Shown: piece by piece, positions 36,974 to 48,263 of the stretch
Position numbering within the stretch: position 1 is the stretch's first letter
Layout of the letters: the number at the start of each line of letters is the position of its first letter
NCBI RefSeq assembly: GCF_010682065.1
Contig: NZ_JAAGWG010000018.1
Span: forward strand, 23,979-87,978
From: Blastococcus saxobsidens
GTDB lineage: Bacteria; Actinomycetota; Actinomycetes; Mycobacteriales; Geodermatophilaceae
Direction of reading: 5' to 3'
Length of the DNA stretch: 64,000 nucleotides
Made by a program: the position numbers and the translations under genes
The notes under the pieces: generated by a model
Seen by the model: the letters and a program-made list of their open reading frames with translations, nothing else
Databases searched by the model: none
What the model was told of the DNA's origin: nothing

Positions 36974-37888
36974 GTGACCGTCCCTGACCAGCCGTACCGC
37001 AGTGGCTTCGTCGCCCTGGTCGGGCGTCCCAACGCCGGCAAGACCACGCTCACCAACGCGATGGTCGGCGAGAAGGTCGGCATCGTCAGCAACCGCCCGC
37101 AGACCACGCGGCACGCCATCCGCGGCGTCGTCCACCGGCCCGGCGGTCAGGTCGTGCTCGTCGACACCCCCGGGCTGCACAAGCCCAAGAGCCTGCTGGG
37201 CAAGCGGCTCAACGACGTCGTGCGCGACACCCTCTCCGACGTCGACGTGATCGTCTTCTGCATCCCGGCCGACCAGCCCGTCGGCACCGGTGACAAGTTC
37301 ATCGCCCGCCAGCTCGCCGAGGTCAAGGCCCCGGTGGTCGTCGTCGTCACCAAGACCGACGCCGCCTCGAAGAAGCAGATCACCGAGCAGCTGATCGCCG
37401 CCAGCCAGCTGGTGGAGGCCGCCGAGGTGGTGCCGGTGAGCGCCGTGGGCGGCGACCAGGTCGAGCTGCTGGAGGACCTGCTCATCAAGCTGCTGCCCGA
37501 GGGGCCGCCGCTGTACCCGCAAGAGCAGACCACCGACGAGGACGTCGAGCGGCAGCTCGCCGAGCTCGTGCGGGAGGCGGCGCTGGAGAAGGTGCGCCAG
37601 GAGGTCCCGCACTCCCTGGCGGTGACGATCGAGGAGCTCAACCGCCGTCCGGACCCGAAGCGGGCCGGCCGGGAGCTGGTCGAGGTGCACGCGCTGCTGC
37701 ACTGCGAGCGGCAGAGCCAGAAGCCCATGCTGCTGGGCAAGGGCGGTTCGATCATCAAGGCCATCGGCAGCGAGGCCCGCGTCGGCATGGAGACGCTGCT
37801 GGACGCCCGGGTGCACCTGGAGCTGCACGTCACCGTGCTCGGCGAGTGGCAGGACGACCCGAAGAAGCTCAACCGGCTGGGCTACTAG
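36974..37888 (+). CDS. era: GTPase Era
   Basis: 304 residues from GTG 36974 (ATG 36944 gives ten more). G1 GRPNAGKTT, switch region [13 protein letters not shown]3 DTPG, G4 TKTD, and a C-terminal KH domain with [18 protein letters not shown]. It binds the 3' end of 16S rRNA during 30S assembly. Stop codon TAG, followed two bases later by recO. Confidence 0.97.
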   Translation: MTVPDQPYRSGFVALVGRPNAGKTTLTNAMVGEKVGIVSNRPQTTRHAIRGVVHRPGGQVVLVDTPGLHKPKSLLGKRLNDVVRDTLSDVDVIVFCIPADQPVGTGDKFIARQLAEVKAPVVVVVTKTDAASKKQITEQLIAASQLVEAAEVVPVSAVGGDQVELLEDLLIKLLPEGPPLYPQEQTTDEDVERQLAELVREAALEKVRQEVPHSLAVTIEELNRRPDPKRAGRELVEVHALLHCERQSQKPMLLGKGGSIIKAIGSEARVGMETLLDARVHLELHVTVLGEWQDDPKKLNRLGY

Positions 37889-37890
37889 GC

Positions 37891-38682
37891 ATGAGCGCGC
37901 ACACCCCGAAGGCGCTCTACCGGGACGAGGGCATCGTCCTGCGCACCCAGAAGCTGGGCGAGGCCGACCGGATCGTCACGGTGCTGACCCGGCGGACCGG
38001 CAAGGTGCGCGCGGTCGCCAAGGGCGTGCGCCGCACGAAGAGCAAGTTCGGCGCCCGGCTGGAGCCGTTCACCCACGTCGACCTGCAGCTCTACACCGGC
38101 CGCAACCTCGACATCGTGAGCCAGGCGGAGTCGATCAGGTCCTACGGCCAGGAGATCGTCGCCGACTACCCGGCCTACACCGCCGGCACCGCCGTCCTGG
38201 AGACCGCCGACCGGCTCACCGCGGAGGAGAAGGAGCCGTCGCTGCGGCTGTTCCTCCTGGTCGTCGGCGCGCTGCGGGCGCTGGGGGAGCAGACCCACCC
38301 GGCGGGTCTGGTGCTGGACGCGTTCCTGCTGCGCGCCATGTCCGTCGCCGGCTGGGAGCCCGCGCTCTCGGAGTGCGCCCGCTGCGGTGAGGCCGGGCCG
38401 CACCGGCACTTCTCCGTGCCCGCCGGCGGCACCGTCTGCCCCGCCTGCCGGCCCACCGGCTCGGCGATGCCCAGCCCGGTCACCATCGAGCTGCTCGACG
38501 CGCTGCTCACCGGCGACTGGGTGCGCGCCGAGGCCAGCCAGGGCATCAACCGGCGCGAGGGCAGTGGCCTGGTGGCCGCACTGCTGCAGTGGCACCTGGA
38601 GCGCGGCCTGCGCTCCCTGCCGCTGGTCGACCGCACCGAATCGGCGCCCCGCCGGGAGATGAGCCTGCTGCATGAGGCGTGA
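37891..38682 (+). CDS. recO: DNA repair protein RecO
   Basis: 263 residues. N-terminal OB fold ([20 protein letters not shown]) and a zinc finger with CARCG and CPACR (about 168-190). It loads RecA in RecFOR repair. Conserved place between era and uppS; its last 11 bases overlap uppS. Confidence 0.96.
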   Translation: MSAHTPKALYRDEGIVLRTQKLGEADRIVTVLTRRTGKVRAVAKGVRRTKSKFGARLEPFTHVDLQLYTGRNLDIVSQAESIRSYGQEIVADYPAYTAGTAVLETADRLTAEEKEPSLRLFLLVVGALRALGEQTHPAGLVLDAFLLRAMSVAGWEPALSECARCGEAGPHRHFSVPAGGTVCPACRPTGSAMPSPVTIELLDALLTGDWVRAEASQGINRREGSGLVAALLQWHLERGLRSLPLVDRTESAPRREMSLLHEA

Positions 38683-39451
38683 GGTCCCACGGCGTGAGGT
38701 GAAGGCGCCGAACCCGCACCCGTCCGGCGCCCGCCCGCCGCAGCTGCCCAAGGACAAGGTCCCCCGGCACGTCGCGATCGTCATGGACGGCAACGGCCGC
38801 TGGGCGAAGCAGCGCGGGCTGCCGCGCACCGCCGGGCACGAGGCGGGGGAGTCCTCGCTGTTCGACTGCGTCGAGGGCGCCATCGAGCTGGGCGTGAAGG
38901 CGATCAGCGCGTACGCGTTCTCCACCGAGAACTGGCGGCGCAGCCCCGAGGAGGTTCGCTTCCTGATGGGCTTCAACCGCGACGTCATCCGCCGCCGCCG
39001 CGACGAGATGCACGAGCTGGGCGTGCGGGTGCGCTGGGCGGGACGTCGTCCGAAGCTGTGGCGCTCGGTGATCAAGGAGCTCGAGATCGCCGAGGAGCTC
39101 ACCCAGGACAACGACGTCCTGACCCTCACCATGTGCGTCAACTACGGCGGACGGGCCGAGATCGCCGACGCCGCGGCGGCCATCGCCCGTGAGGTGGCGG
39201 CCGGCCGGCTGAACCCGGACAAGGTCGACGAGTCCACGGTCGCCCGGTTCCTCGACGAGCCGGACATGGAGGACGTCGACCTCTTCGTGCGCAGCTCGGG
39301 GGAGAACCGGACCAGCAACTTCCTGCTGTGGCAGTCGGCCTACGCGGAGTTCGTCTTCCTCGACACGCTCTGGCCGGACTTCGACCGCCGGCACCTGTGG
39401 GCGGCGGTCGAGGAGTACGCGTCCCGCCAGCGCCGCTTCGGCAGCGCCTGA
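38672..39451 (+). CDS. uppS: Isoprenyl transferase (undecaprenyl/decaprenyl diphosphate synthase family)
   Basis: 259 residues from ATG 38672. Cis-prenyltransferase signature [20 protein letters not shown] with the catalytic Asp (about 38), then [15 protein letters not shown] and the C-terminal [19 protein letters not shown]. It makes the polyprenyl carrier for cell wall synthesis. Chain length cannot be judged from sequence; actinobacteria have two paralogues. Confidence 0.95.
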   Translation: MRREVPRREVKAPNPHPSGARPPQLPKDKVPRHVAIVMDGNGRWAKQRGLPRTAGHEAGESSLFDCVEGAIELGVKAISAYAFSTENWRRSPEEVRFLMGFNRDVIRRRRDEMHELGVRVRWAGRRPKLWRSVIKELEIAEELTQDNDVLTLTMCVNYGGRAEIADAAAAIAREVAAGRLNPDKVDESTVARFLDEPDMEDVDLFVRSSGENRTSNFLLWQSAYAEFVFLDTLWPDFDRRHLWAAVEEYASRQRRFGSA

Positions 39452-39452
39452 G

Positions 39453-39863
39453 TCAGCCTGCGGCGGCGGCGCCGTCTGCCCGGCACGGGGTGCAGGTGCC
39501 GAAGATCTCCAGGGTGTGGCTGACGTCGGCGAAGCCGTGCTCGTCGGCCACCCGGTCGGCCCACTGCTCCACGGCGGGCCCGGCCACCTCCACGGTGCGG
39601 CCGCAGGTGCGGCACACCAGGTGGTGGTGGTGCTGCGGGCTGCACCGGCGGTACAGCGCCTCGCCGGTGTCGGTGCGGATCGAGTCCAGCTCGCCGTCGT
39701 CGGCCAGGGACTGCACGGCGCGGTAGACGGTGGACAGCCCCACCTGGTCACCGGAGCCGCGCAGCCGGGCGTGCACCTCCTGGGCGCTGTGGAAGCCTTC
39801 GAGGTCCGCGAAGACGGCTCGGACGGCTGCGCGCTGCCGGGTGGTGCGGACCATGCCGTCCAT
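39453..39863 (-). CDS. zur: Fur-family metalloregulator, probably Zur
   Basis: 136 residues from ATG 39863 (ATG 39854 possible). Winged helix with VGLSTVYRAVQSLADDGE, metal site HHHHLVCRTCG and C-terminal CTPC. The structural zinc Cys pairs are complete. The location next to uppS/recO and glyS matches mycobacterial zur (furB), so zinc rather than iron is likely. A candidate target is the Zur box upstream of the zinc metallochaperone gene at 57.7 kb. Confidence 0.85.
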   Translation of the reverse strand: MDGMVRTTRQRAAVRAVFADLEGFHSAQEVHARLRGSGDQVGLSTVYRAVQSLADDGELDSIRTDTGEALYRRCSPQHHHHLVCRTCGRTVEVAGPAVEQWADRVADEHGFADVSHTLEIFGTCTPCRADGAAAAG

Positions 39864-39918
39864 GGTGACAGGCGGGCATGGCACGGTCTGCGTACGGCCA
39901 CGACGACGGGAGCTCCAG

Positions 39919-40224
39919 GTGTTCGCGGTGACACGACTGCGCGTCGGCGCAGATGAGGCGGTGGAGCTGGCCGAGCAGGTGGAGGCGCTGCTCGCGGCGC
40001 TCGCCGCCAGGCCGGGGTTCCGCGGCGGGGAGGTGGGCACGTCCGCCGACGAACCCGGCCTGTGGGCGATGGTCACCCGGTGGGACGGCGTCGGCGCCTA
40101 TCGCCGGGCCCTGTCCGCGGCGGAGGTCAAGATCGCCGGGGCGCCGGTCTGGGTGCACGCCCTCGACGAGCCCGGCGCCTACCTGCCGCCCGCCGACGCC
40201 GCTCCGGGGACGCGGCAGGCGTAG
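39919..40224 (+). CDS. ABM-like (antibiotic biosynthesis monooxygenase fold) protein
   Basis: 101 residues from GTG 39919, with GGGAG six bases upstream. Pattern of a ferredoxin-like dimeric barrel: VTRLRVGADEAVELAEQV, ALAARPGFRGGEVGTSADEP, LWAMVTRWDGVGAYRRALS. The group includes heme-degrading and quinol oxygenases, but no catalytic residues can be assigned. Divergent from zur. Confidence 0.6.
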   Translation: MFAVTRLRVGADEAVELAEQVEALLAALAARPGFRGGEVGTSADEPGLWAMVTRWDGVGAYRRALSAAEVKIAGAPVWVHALDEPGAYLPPADAAPGTRQA

Positions 40225-40299
40225 TCCGCCGCGGGGCGGGCACTCCTCCGGCGACACCGCGCCGTCGGACGACGGACCGCTGACCCCGAGGACGCCCGC

Positions 40300-40788
40300 A
40301 TGACCGACTCCGCGCACCCCGATCGCTCACTGCCCGAGGACCGCACGCGGGACATCACCCTGCCGCCGCTGCCGGACCGGCCGCCGCCGGCGATGCCCAA
40401 GGAGTGGGCGGGGCTCCGGCCGTCGGCCGACGCGCCCACGACGGCGCTGCCGGGTCCGGTGGCCCCACCGCCCGCCGAACCGGCTCCGTCCGCACCCGCG
40501 GCCGCGGCGCCGCCGGTCACCGCCATCAGCCGCGAGGACGCCGTCGCCCGGATCGAGGCGCGAATGCTGGCCTCGCAGCGCACCGACGAGATGCAGCAGC
40601 CGCCGGCCTCCACCCGGCGGGACCGCACGCTGTCGTTCAGCTCTCCGGAGATGCGCCAGCGCCCGGTCGAGCCGGTGGCGGTGGGCCGCACGTCCCGTCG
40701 CTGGCCCTGGGTGGTGCTGACCCTGCTGCCGATCCTGGTGATCGTCGGCGCGGGAATCGCCTGGGTGCTCCTGCTCGAAGGCGCCTGA
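40300..40788 (+). CDS. Pro-rich protein with C-terminal membrane anchor
   Basis: 162 residues. The first 125 are Pro/Ala-rich and probably disordered in the cytoplasm. One membrane helix ([20 protein letters not shown]) at the C-terminus. No recognised domain. Common as a lineage-specific hypothetical; function unknown. Confidence 0.65.
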   Translation: MTDSAHPDRSLPEDRTRDITLPPLPDRPPPAMPKEWAGLRPSADAPTTALPGPVAPPPAEPAPSAPAAAAPPVTAISREDAVARIEARMLASQRTDEMQQPPASTRRDRTLSFSSPEMRQRPVEPVAVGRTSRRWPWVVLTLLPILVIVGAGIAWVLLLEGA

Positions 40789-40809
40789 AGCAGCGCCTAC
40801 GGTCGACCG

Positions 40810-41205
40810 GTGGCCAGTCGCACCCGCACCGCTCGGTACGCCCGCCGGCGCAAGCGCCGCATGGACGCGGTCGAGCACGACCTCAGCGCCGAGCAGTGGG
40901 GCGCCGTGCAGGAGGCCTGGGGCGGCTGCGCCTACTGCCGCGCGACCGGCACGCCGCTGCAGCGGGACTGCGTGCTCGCGCTGTCCCGCGGCGGCCGGTA
41001 CACGTTGGACAACATCGCGCCGGCGTGCGCCTCGTGCAACGCCAGCAAGTGCAACGACGAGGTCACCGGGTGGCTGCGCCGCAAGCGCCTGGACGAGCGC
41101 GCCTTCCTCGTGCGGCACGCCGAGATCCGGGCCGCTCTCGCCCTCCGCTTCGGCCCCGATGCCGGGTCCACCGCGGAGCAGGCAGCGGTCGCGGTTCCCG
41201 ACTGA
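40810..41205 (+). CDS. HNH endonuclease domain protein
   Basis: 131 residues from GTG 40810. Zinc Cys pairs CAYC and CASC frame the HNH core ([32 protein letters not shown]). The first His of the canonical motif is replaced in the region [10 protein letters not shown], where most HNH proteins read D-H, so nuclease activity is uncertain. The basic N-terminus ([13 protein letters not shown]) would suit DNA or RNA binding. Independent gene upstream of glyS. Confidence 0.75.
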   Translation: MASRTRTARYARRRKRRMDAVEHDLSAEQWGAVQEAWGGCAYCRATGTPLQRDCVLALSRGGRYTLDNIAPACASCNASKCNDEVTGWLRRKRLDERAFLVRHAEIRAALALRFGPDAGSTAEQAAVAVPD

Positions 41206-41276
41206 GGGCGCCGTCGGGCGGCCAACTACCGTGGACAGGTCACCCGCCGACCGCCAGCCGGATGGAGCCCCTCCGC

Positions 41277-42674
<1,398 letters not shown>

Positions 42675-42680
42675 CCGGCC

Positions 42681-42717
42681 GTTCGTGCACTTTCCGCCGC
42701 GCGGAAGGTGCACGAAC
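42681..42717. terminator. Hairpin after glyS
   Basis: 17-base arms, GTTCGTGCACTTTCCGC (42681-42697) and its complement (42701-42717), with one G-U pair and the loop CGC. No T tract. Confidence 0.75.
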
Positions 42718-42834
42718 TGCCGCTGGGGATGTCCGGAACGGGCAAAGAGCTCGTCCTCGTGGTGGAAGACCCGGCGACGCGGCTGGTCTTCACTCGGCGC
42801 AGGGCACACGCCCGCACCAGCCGAGGAGGACCCC

Positions 42835-43368
42835 ATGCCCGAGACGCCCGGAAACGAGTTCTGGCGCGACCTCAAGCCGATCGTGAACTCGATGAAGCCC
42901 GACGCGCAGCCGGAGGTCTTCCACCAGCTGTCGGCCATCGACGACGAGCGCTACTACGCCCCGCTGAGCCCGACGGTCGGTTCGCGCCCGCTGTGGATCT
43001 CCCCGCGCGACAACCGCTGGGCCGACATCCTGTGGGCCAAGGAGGCCGGCCTGGTCAACCGGCACTACCACCCGCACGAGGTGTTCGCGTACACGATCAG
43101 CGGGAAGTGGGGCTACCTCGAGCAGCCCTGGACGGCGACCGCCGGCTCGTTCGTCTACGAGACCCCGGGGGAGGGGCACACCCTCGTCGCGTACGAGTCC
43201 GAGGAGCCGATGCGCGCCTTCTTCGTCGTCACGGGCCCGCTGATCTGGCTGGACGAGGACGGCAACAGCAACGGGCACTTCGACGTCCACGACTACCTGG
43301 CTCTCGTCCGGGAGCACTACGACCGCGTGGGCATCGGCGCCGACTACGTGGAGACGCTCATCCGCTGA
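42835..43368 (+). CDS. Cupin protein of the 2,4'-dihydroxyacetophenone dioxygenase family
   Basis: 177 residues, strong ribosome binding site GAGGAGGA. The cupin metal site is seen in NRHYHPHEVFAYTISGKWGY and TPGEGHTLVAYE. The family includes Fe enzymes that cleave C-C bonds beside carbonyl groups (dihydroxyacetophenone or acetylacetone dioxygenase), so a ring-side-chain or beta-diketone substrate is possible. It is followed by an AraC regulator and, further on, two aldehyde dehydrogenases. Confidence 0.75.
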   Translation: MPETPGNEFWRDLKPIVNSMKPDAQPEVFHQLSAIDDERYYAPLSPTVGSRPLWISPRDNRWADILWAKEAGLVNRHYHPHEVFAYTISGKWGYLEQPWTATAGSFVYETPGEGHTLVAYESEEPMRAFFVVTGPLIWLDEDGNSNGHFDVHDYLALVREHYDRVGIGADYVETLIR

Positions 43369-43471
43369 CCCTCCGGGGGAGGTGGCGGGCCGGGGTAGCG
43401 TGTGCCGTCCCGACGGGCGTCGGCCGACCAGCCGGAGCACGCCGGGTCGGTACGCCACCACCGGAGGTCCC

Positions 43472-44428
43472 GTGCCCACCCCCAGCCTGCTGTCGTCGGT
43501 CTCCACGGCCGGCATCGACGAGGCCGAGCGCCTGGCGGTCTGGGAGCGCTACAACGCCGAGGCCCTGGTCGGGCTCACCTGCCGGACCTACGAGCCCGAG
43601 GGGTTGCTCGCCCGGCAGGTCAACGTCGCGCTCGGGTCGGTCCGGGTCGCCGACATCACGGGCAATCCCCACGTGATCGAGCGGCCGCCGGGTCTGGTCG
43701 AGTCGCGGCCCAAGGAGGCCACGTTCGTCAGCCTCCTGCTGGAGGGAGAGGGCTTCTTCTACTCCTCGACGGGCTGCCTCACGGTGGGAGCGGGCGACGT
43801 CGTCGTCTACCGCACCGACCGGCCGTACCTGTTCGGCTTCGGCCGGCCGATGCGCCAGCTGCTCGTCGACGTGCCGCACGACGTGGCCGGTGAGCGGTGT
43901 GCCGGGGCCGGTGCGGACGGGCCGCAGGCGATCGACGGCCGGGGGTCCTCGGCGCCGGCGGTGACCGCGGGTGCGCTGCGCGAGCTGCTGCTCGGCGGCC
44001 TGGCCGACCCGGCGGTCGCGGGGGAGTCCGTGGGGGAGCAGGTGCTGGACCTGGTGGCCGCGATGACCGCCGGTCGGCGGAGCCCGGTCGACGCCGCGCG
44101 GACGCACCGGGCCAAGGCCCACGTGCTGGACCACCTCCAGGACCCGGGGCTGGACGCCGACGCCGTCGCCCGGGCCGTCGGCGTGACCGCGCGGCACCTC
44201 AACCGCGGCTTCGTGGCCGAGGGGACCACGGTCACGCAGTTCATCCAGCGGCAGCGGCTGGAGCGGGCCCGCCGTGACCTCGTGCGCCGGCCGGCGGCGT
44301 CCGACCGGATCGGCGACGTCGCCAGCCGCTGGTGCTTCGCGTCGCAGGCACATTTCACCCGGCTCTTCCGCGCCGCCTACGGCTGCACGCCGACGCAGTA
44401 CCGGACGGAGCACACCGCCCGCGCCTGA
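43472..44428 (+). CDS. AraC-family transcriptional regulator
   Basis: 318 residues from GTG 43472 with GGAGG. The N-terminal half is a cupin-like sensor of the AraC_binding_2 type (FYSSTGCLTVGAGDVVVYRT). The C-terminal double HTH includes DADAVARAVGVTARHLNRGF and DVASRWCFASQAHFTRLFRA. Regulators of this subtype often control aromatic or alkene catabolism (FeaR-like). Convergent with the aldehyde dehydrogenase gene and 103 bases after the cupin gene; either could be its target. Confidence 0.88.
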   Translation: MPTPSLLSSVSTAGIDEAERLAVWERYNAEALVGLTCRTYEPEGLLARQVNVALGSVRVADITGNPHVIERPPGLVESRPKEATFVSLLLEGEGFFYSSTGCLTVGAGDVVVYRTDRPYLFGFGRPMRQLLVDVPHDVAGERCAGAGADGPQAIDGRGSSAPAVTAGALRELLLGGLADPAVAGESVGEQVLDLVAAMTAGRRSPVDAARTHRAKAHVLDHLQDPGLDADAVARAVGVTARHLNRGFVAEGTTVTQFIQRQRLERARRDLVRRPAASDRIGDVASRWCFASQAHFTRLFRAAYGCTPTQYRTEHTARA

Positions 44429-44456
44429 AGCGGAGCGCCGCCGCTCCGGGCCGGGA

Positions 44457-45947
44457 TCAGAAGGGGAAGGAGCGGTCCTGGTCGCGGGAAGTGATCCACT
44501 GCAGGTCGGAGAACTCCTCGGCGGCGAAGCCGAGCCCGAACCGGCCCCAGCCGCTGTCCTTGACCCCGCCGAAGGGCATGTGCGGCTCGTCGTTGACCGG
44601 CTGGTCGTTCACGTGGACGATGCCGGCGTCCAGCTGCGTGGCCAGCGACATCCCCCGGTAGGTGTCGCCGGTGATGATCGACGCGGCCAGCCCCAGGTCG
44701 GTCCGGTTGGCCCGGGCCACGGCCTCCTCGGCGGAGTCCACCGCCTCCACCAGCACGACGGGGCCGAACGTCTCGCCCTGGGCGATCTCGGCGTCGTCGG
44801 GCACGTCGACCAGGACCGTCGCCGGGTAGATCGGGGGAGCGGGGGTCCCGCCGGCGAGCACGAGGGCGCCCATGGCGACAGCCTCGTCGACCCGCCGCTG
44901 GAGCAGGGCCAGGGCCCACTCGTTGATCACCGGTCCGACGACGGTTGCGGGGTCCCGGGGGTCGCCGGTGGGCAGCTGGGCGACCTTCGCGGCGAAGGCT
45001 GCCAAGAACCGGTCGGCCAGCGGGCGCTCGACGTAGATCCGTCGCGCGCACATGCAGACCTGTCCCTGGTGGACGAAGGCGCCGTAGGTGGCGGCGTCCA
45101 CGGCGTAGTCGACGTCGGCGTCGGCCAGCACGATCAGCGGGTTCTGCCCGCTCAGCTGCAGCACGGTCCGCTTGAGGTGGCTGCCCGCCTTCTCGGCCAG
45201 CCGCCGGCCGGTGGGGGTGGAGCCGGTGAAGTTGAGCCGGCGCACGTGCCGGTGGGCGAGCATCGCGTCCGCGATGGCGCCTGCCTCCCCGGGAGCGTGG
45301 GTGACCACGTTGAACGCCCCGTCGGGCAGGCCCGCCTCCTGGAGGATCTCGGCCCAGAGCGCCCCGCCGGTGTAGGGGGATTCTTCCGAGGGCTTGAGGA
45401 CGACGGTGTTGCCGAGCGACAGCGGGCCGATGCTGGCCCGGCCGGCGAGGACGAGGGAGGAATTCCACGGGGCGATCGCGGCCACCACGCCGACCGGGCG
45501 GCGGACGGCCATCGCCCGCGTCCCGGGCACGTCCGAGGGGATGAGCTGACCGTGCGGCTGGTAGCCCTGCGCGGCCGCCTGGCGGAGCAGGGCCGCCGCG
45601 AAGTCCACCTGGACGCGGCCGAAGTGGATCCCGCAGCCGGTCTCCAGGGCCAGCGCGAGCAGGATCTCCTCCCGTCGACGCTCGACGATCCCGGCGGCGG
45701 CGAGGAAGATCTGCTGGCGCTGGGCCGGCACCATGGCCGCCCACCCCGGGAAGGCCTCCTGCGCGGCGTCGATGGCGCGGCGGGTGTCCTCGCCGTCGCC
45801 GGCGGCCACGTCGCCCAGCACCTCTCCGGACCAGGGGGAGTGGTTGGCGTACCAGCGTCCCGACTCGGCCTCGACCCACGCGCCGCCGATGAAGTGGGTG
45901 ACGTCCCGCTTCTGCCAGGCTGCCCCGGCGTGCTCCGAGCGACTCAT
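44457..45947 (-). CDS. Aldehyde dehydrogenase with Glu-to-Gln change at the general-base site
   Basis: 496 residues, complete ALDH fold: PWNSSLVLAGRASIGPLSLG, NAD-binding NFTGSTPTGRRLAEKAG and catalytic Cys in GQVCMCARRI (about residue 297). The usual VLELGGK motif holding the catalytic Glu reads VLQLSGQNP here, so Glu is Gln and the Gly-Gly-Lys is also changed. NADP- or CoA-dependent relatives can do without this Glu, but in hydrolytic ALDHs it activates water. It may therefore be slow, CoA-acylating or inactive. Closest to benzaldehyde/vanillin-type ALDHs. Divergent from the IclR gene. Confidence 0.88.
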   Translation of the reverse strand: MSRSEHAGAAWQKRDVTHFIGGAWVEAESGRWYANHSPWSGEVLGDVAAGDGEDTRRAIDAAQEAFPGWAAMVPAQRQQIFLAAAGIVERRREEILLALALETGCGIHFGRVQVDFAAALLRQAAAQGYQPHGQLIPSDVPGTRAMAVRRPVGVVAAIAPWNSSLVLAGRASIGPLSLGNTVVLKPSEESPYTGGALWAEILQEAGLPDGAFNVVTHAPGEAGAIADAMLAHRHVRRLNFTGSTPTGRRLAEKAGSHLKRTVLQLSGQNPLIVLADADVDYAVDAATYGAFVHQGQVCMCARRIYVERPLADRFLAAFAAKVAQLPTGDPRDPATVVGPVINEWALALLQRRVDEAVAMGALVLAGGTPAPPIYPATVLVDVPDDAEIAQGETFGPVVLVEAVDSAEEAVARANRTDLGLAASIITGDTYRGMSLATQLDAGIVHVNDQPVNDEPHMPFGGVKDSGWGRFGLGFAAEEFSDLQWITSRDQDRSFPF

Positions 45948-46065
45948 CGAACCCGTCTCCTTGCCCGCGCTGCCGTGCGACGACCGTGGGACCCGACGCT
46001 AGTCGGGGGTGCCTCCGCAGCTCCGCGGCGAACCCTCATCGAGGTGCAGCGGCCGGTCAACGCGG

Positions 46066-46099
46066 CGTTCGACCCAGCGGAACGCTCTCTCGCTATTCT
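46066..46099 (+). promoter_or_regulatory. IclR gene promoter with candidate operator
   Basis: -10 TATTCT (46094-46099) lies six bases before the ATG, so the transcript is leaderless. The inverted repeat CGTTC-N9-GAACG (46066-46084) covers the -35 area and could be an autoregulatory site also controlling the divergent aldehyde dehydrogenase. Confidence 0.45.
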
Positions 46100-46105
46100 G
46101 ACCCG

Positions 46106-46927
46106 ATGACGACCCCCGCGTCCACGCCCGGTGCCAAGGCGGACCTCTCGGTGTCCCTGGAGCGCGGGTTGAGCATCCTGTCGGCCTTCAGCGGCAACCG
46201 CCCCGTCCTCGGCATCGCCGACCTCGCGCGGGCGGTCGGGCTGACCAAGAGCACCACGCACCGGTACGTCGCCACGCTGGTCAAGCTCGACTACGTCCAC
46301 CAGGACCCGGACACGAAGAAGTACTACCTGGGGCCACGCGTGGTGGACCTCGGCTTCGCCGCCATCGACTCGATGGAGCTCACCCGCGTCGCCGCCCCCT
46401 CGCTGCAGGCGCTGGCCGACGAGACGGGCTACACCGTGAGCATGGCCCTCTGCGACGGCCCGGAGATCGTCTACATCGACCGCCGGCGCAGCGGCCGGCG
46501 CCGGACCCTCATGGCCATGGACCTCAACGTGCACATCGGCTCCCGCCTGCCGGCGTACTGCACGGCGCTGGGCAAGGCGATGCTCGCGTACAAGGACCCC
46601 GCCACCCTGCGCGAGATCCTCGACCGGACCGACATGGCCCGCCGCGGGCCCAACACGGTGACCAACCGGGAGCAGCTCATGGCCGCGCTGGCCAAGGTGC
46701 GCTCGACCGGGGTGGCCGTGAACAACGAGGAGCTCGCGCCGGGCCTGCGTTCGTTCGCCGCACCCGTGCGCGACCGGACCGGCGCCGTGGTGGCCGCGGT
46801 CAACGTCGCGGTGCACCTGAGCGTGGCGACGTCGTCGGCCGACGCGCTGGCCGGGCGCCTGGAGCCTGCCCTGCGGCGGACCACCGCCGAGATCTCTCGT
46901 CGACTGGGTCACCGCCCCGTTTCGTGA
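46106..46927 (+). CDS. IclR-family transcriptional regulator
   Basis: 273 residues from ATG 46106. Winged helix with LGIADLARAVGLTKSTTHRY and ATLVKLDYVHQDPDTKKYYL, then the IclR effector domain (SRLPAYCTALGKAMLAYKD, NNEELAPGLRSFAAPV). It likely controls the flanking genes: the divergent aldehyde dehydrogenase and the ABC operon downstream. Effector unknown; IclR members near such genes often sense sugars or aromatic intermediates. Confidence 0.92.
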   Translation: MTTPASTPGAKADLSVSLERGLSILSAFSGNRPVLGIADLARAVGLTKSTTHRYVATLVKLDYVHQDPDTKKYYLGPRVVDLGFAAIDSMELTRVAAPSLQALADETGYTVSMALCDGPEIVYIDRRRSGRRRTLMAMDLNVHIGSRLPAYCTALGKAMLAYKDPATLREILDRTDMARRGPNTVTNREQLMAALAKVRSTGVAVNNEELAPGLRSFAAPVRDRTGAVVAAVNVAVHLSVATSSADALAGRLEPALRRTTAEISRRLGHRPVS

Positions 46928-46950
46928 TGCGTTCGAGCCAGTCATTTCGA

Positions 46951-47003
46951 GTTCGGTGTAACCGAACACTGGCTTGTCGCTCGTGTGACCGCCCTCATAC
47001 GGT
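46951..47003 (+). promoter_or_regulatory. Hairpin/operator and promoter of the sugar-type ABC operon
   Basis: GTTCGGT-GTA-ACCGAAC (46951-46967) is a perfect inverted repeat flanked by CCAGT/ACTGG. TTGTCG (46974-46979), 18 bases, TACGGT (46998-47003) form a promoter just downstream. The repeat could end the iclR transcript or be the regulator's operator. Confidence 0.5.
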
Positions 47004-47110
47004 TCCCCCGCTTCGCGTGATCGGGCCCACCGGGCCCTGCGTCCGTGCGGCGAACAGAACTCCCACACGCGGTCCGAGGGCTCGGCCGCGCGATCCCCAG
47101 GAGCACCCAG

Positions 47111-48160
47111 GTGACGAGCAGTACCACCGACGCGCCGCGCCAGGACGTCGACCCCGGCCCGGGCGCGACCACCGGCAGCGGCCCACTCGGCGTCGTCAAG
47201 CGCGCGTTCGGCATGGAGTCCACGAGCGTGCTCGTGGCCACCGTCGCCCTGATCCTGGTGATCGGCGCCATCCACCCCGACTTCCTCGACCCGCGCCAGC
47301 TGCGCGACGTCCTGCAGCAGTCGGTCTACGTGGCGGTGCTCGCGGCCGGTGTGGCCTTCCTGCTGGCGATGCGCGAGATCGACCTGTCGGTCGGCGCCAC
47401 GTTCGGGCTGACGCTCATCTGCTCGGCCATGCTGATGCGCGACGGGTGGAGCCCCTGGGTCGCCGTGATCGCCGGCATCCTGCTCGGTGCGCTGCTCGGC
47501 CTGGCGAACGCCCTGATCGTGCAGGTCTTCCGGATCCCGGCGATCGTGGCCACGCTCGCAACCCTCTCCATGTTCCGCGGCCTGTCGCTGGCGCTCAGCG
47601 AGGGCCAGCAGGTCGTCGGGCTGCCGCTGGACCACGCCTTCTTCGAGTTCTTCGGTGGCCGGCTGTTCGGCATCCCGGTGAGCGTGCTGGTCCTGGTCGT
47701 CGTCGGCATCGTGCTGACGTTCGTGCTGCGCACGACGCCCTTCGGCTACCGCGTCCGCTCCATCGGGTCCAATCCGGACGCCGCCGCCTTCTCCGGCATC
47801 TCCATCGCCCGGGTGCGCATCCAGGCGCTGATGCTCATGGGCGGTCTGGCCGGGCTCGCCGGGATGCTCGGGCTGGCCTACTTCGGCTCGGGCGACCCGA
47901 ACATCGGCAGCGGCTTCGAGCTGCTCGCCATCGCCGCCGCCGTCATCGGTGGGACCGCGCTGCGCGGCGGCAGCGCCACCGTCGTCGGCGCCATGCTCGG
48001 TGCGGTGCTGCTGAGCGTCGTGACCAGTGGGCTCGTCTACTTCGACATCCCGGTGAACTGGAGCTCCTTCGCCACCGGCGCCGTGATCCTCATCGCGGTG
48101 GGCATCGACAGCCTCCTGCGGCGCCGGCGCGAGGCGCGCGCCGCCGCGGCCGGCCTCTGA
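47111..48160 (+). CDS. Sugar-type ABC permease (RbsC family)
   Basis: 349 residues from GTG 47111, AGGAG upstream. A disordered N-terminus of about 35 residues precedes 9-10 membrane helices. Family segments: MREIDLSVGATFGLTLICSA, FRIPAIVATLATLSMFRGLS and AAVIGGTALRGGSATVVGAM. Only one permease gene is present, so it should act as homodimer. The order permease, binding protein, ATPase is unusual compared with rbsACB. Confidence 0.92.
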   Translation: MTSSTTDAPRQDVDPGPGATTGSGPLGVVKRAFGMESTSVLVATVALILVIGAIHPDFLDPRQLRDVLQQSVYVAVLAAGVAFLLAMREIDLSVGATFGLTLICSAMLMRDGWSPWVAVIAGILLGALLGLANALIVQVFRIPAIVATLATLSMFRGLSLALSEGQQVVGLPLDHAFFEFFGGRLFGIPVSVLVLVVVGIVLTFVLRTTPFGYRVRSIGSNPDAAAFSGISIARVRIQALMLMGGLAGLAGMLGLAYFGSGDPNIGSGFELLAIAAAVIGGTALRGGSATVVGAMLGAVLLSVVTSGLVYFDIPVNWSSFATGAVILIAVGIDSLLRRRREARAAAAGL

Positions 48161-48263
48161 CCCCGGGCCCGCGCTCCTCCCCGAACCGCTCCACCAGCAC
48201 CACGGCCCGCCGATCCGGCGGCGCCGCCATCCGCCCTACCCGCCCACAGAGAGAGAAGGCCCC

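Noticed and set aside
41206..41276. T-box or other riboswitch upstream of glyS
   Set aside because: The gap is only about 70 bases and shows no T-box sequence or specifier stem.
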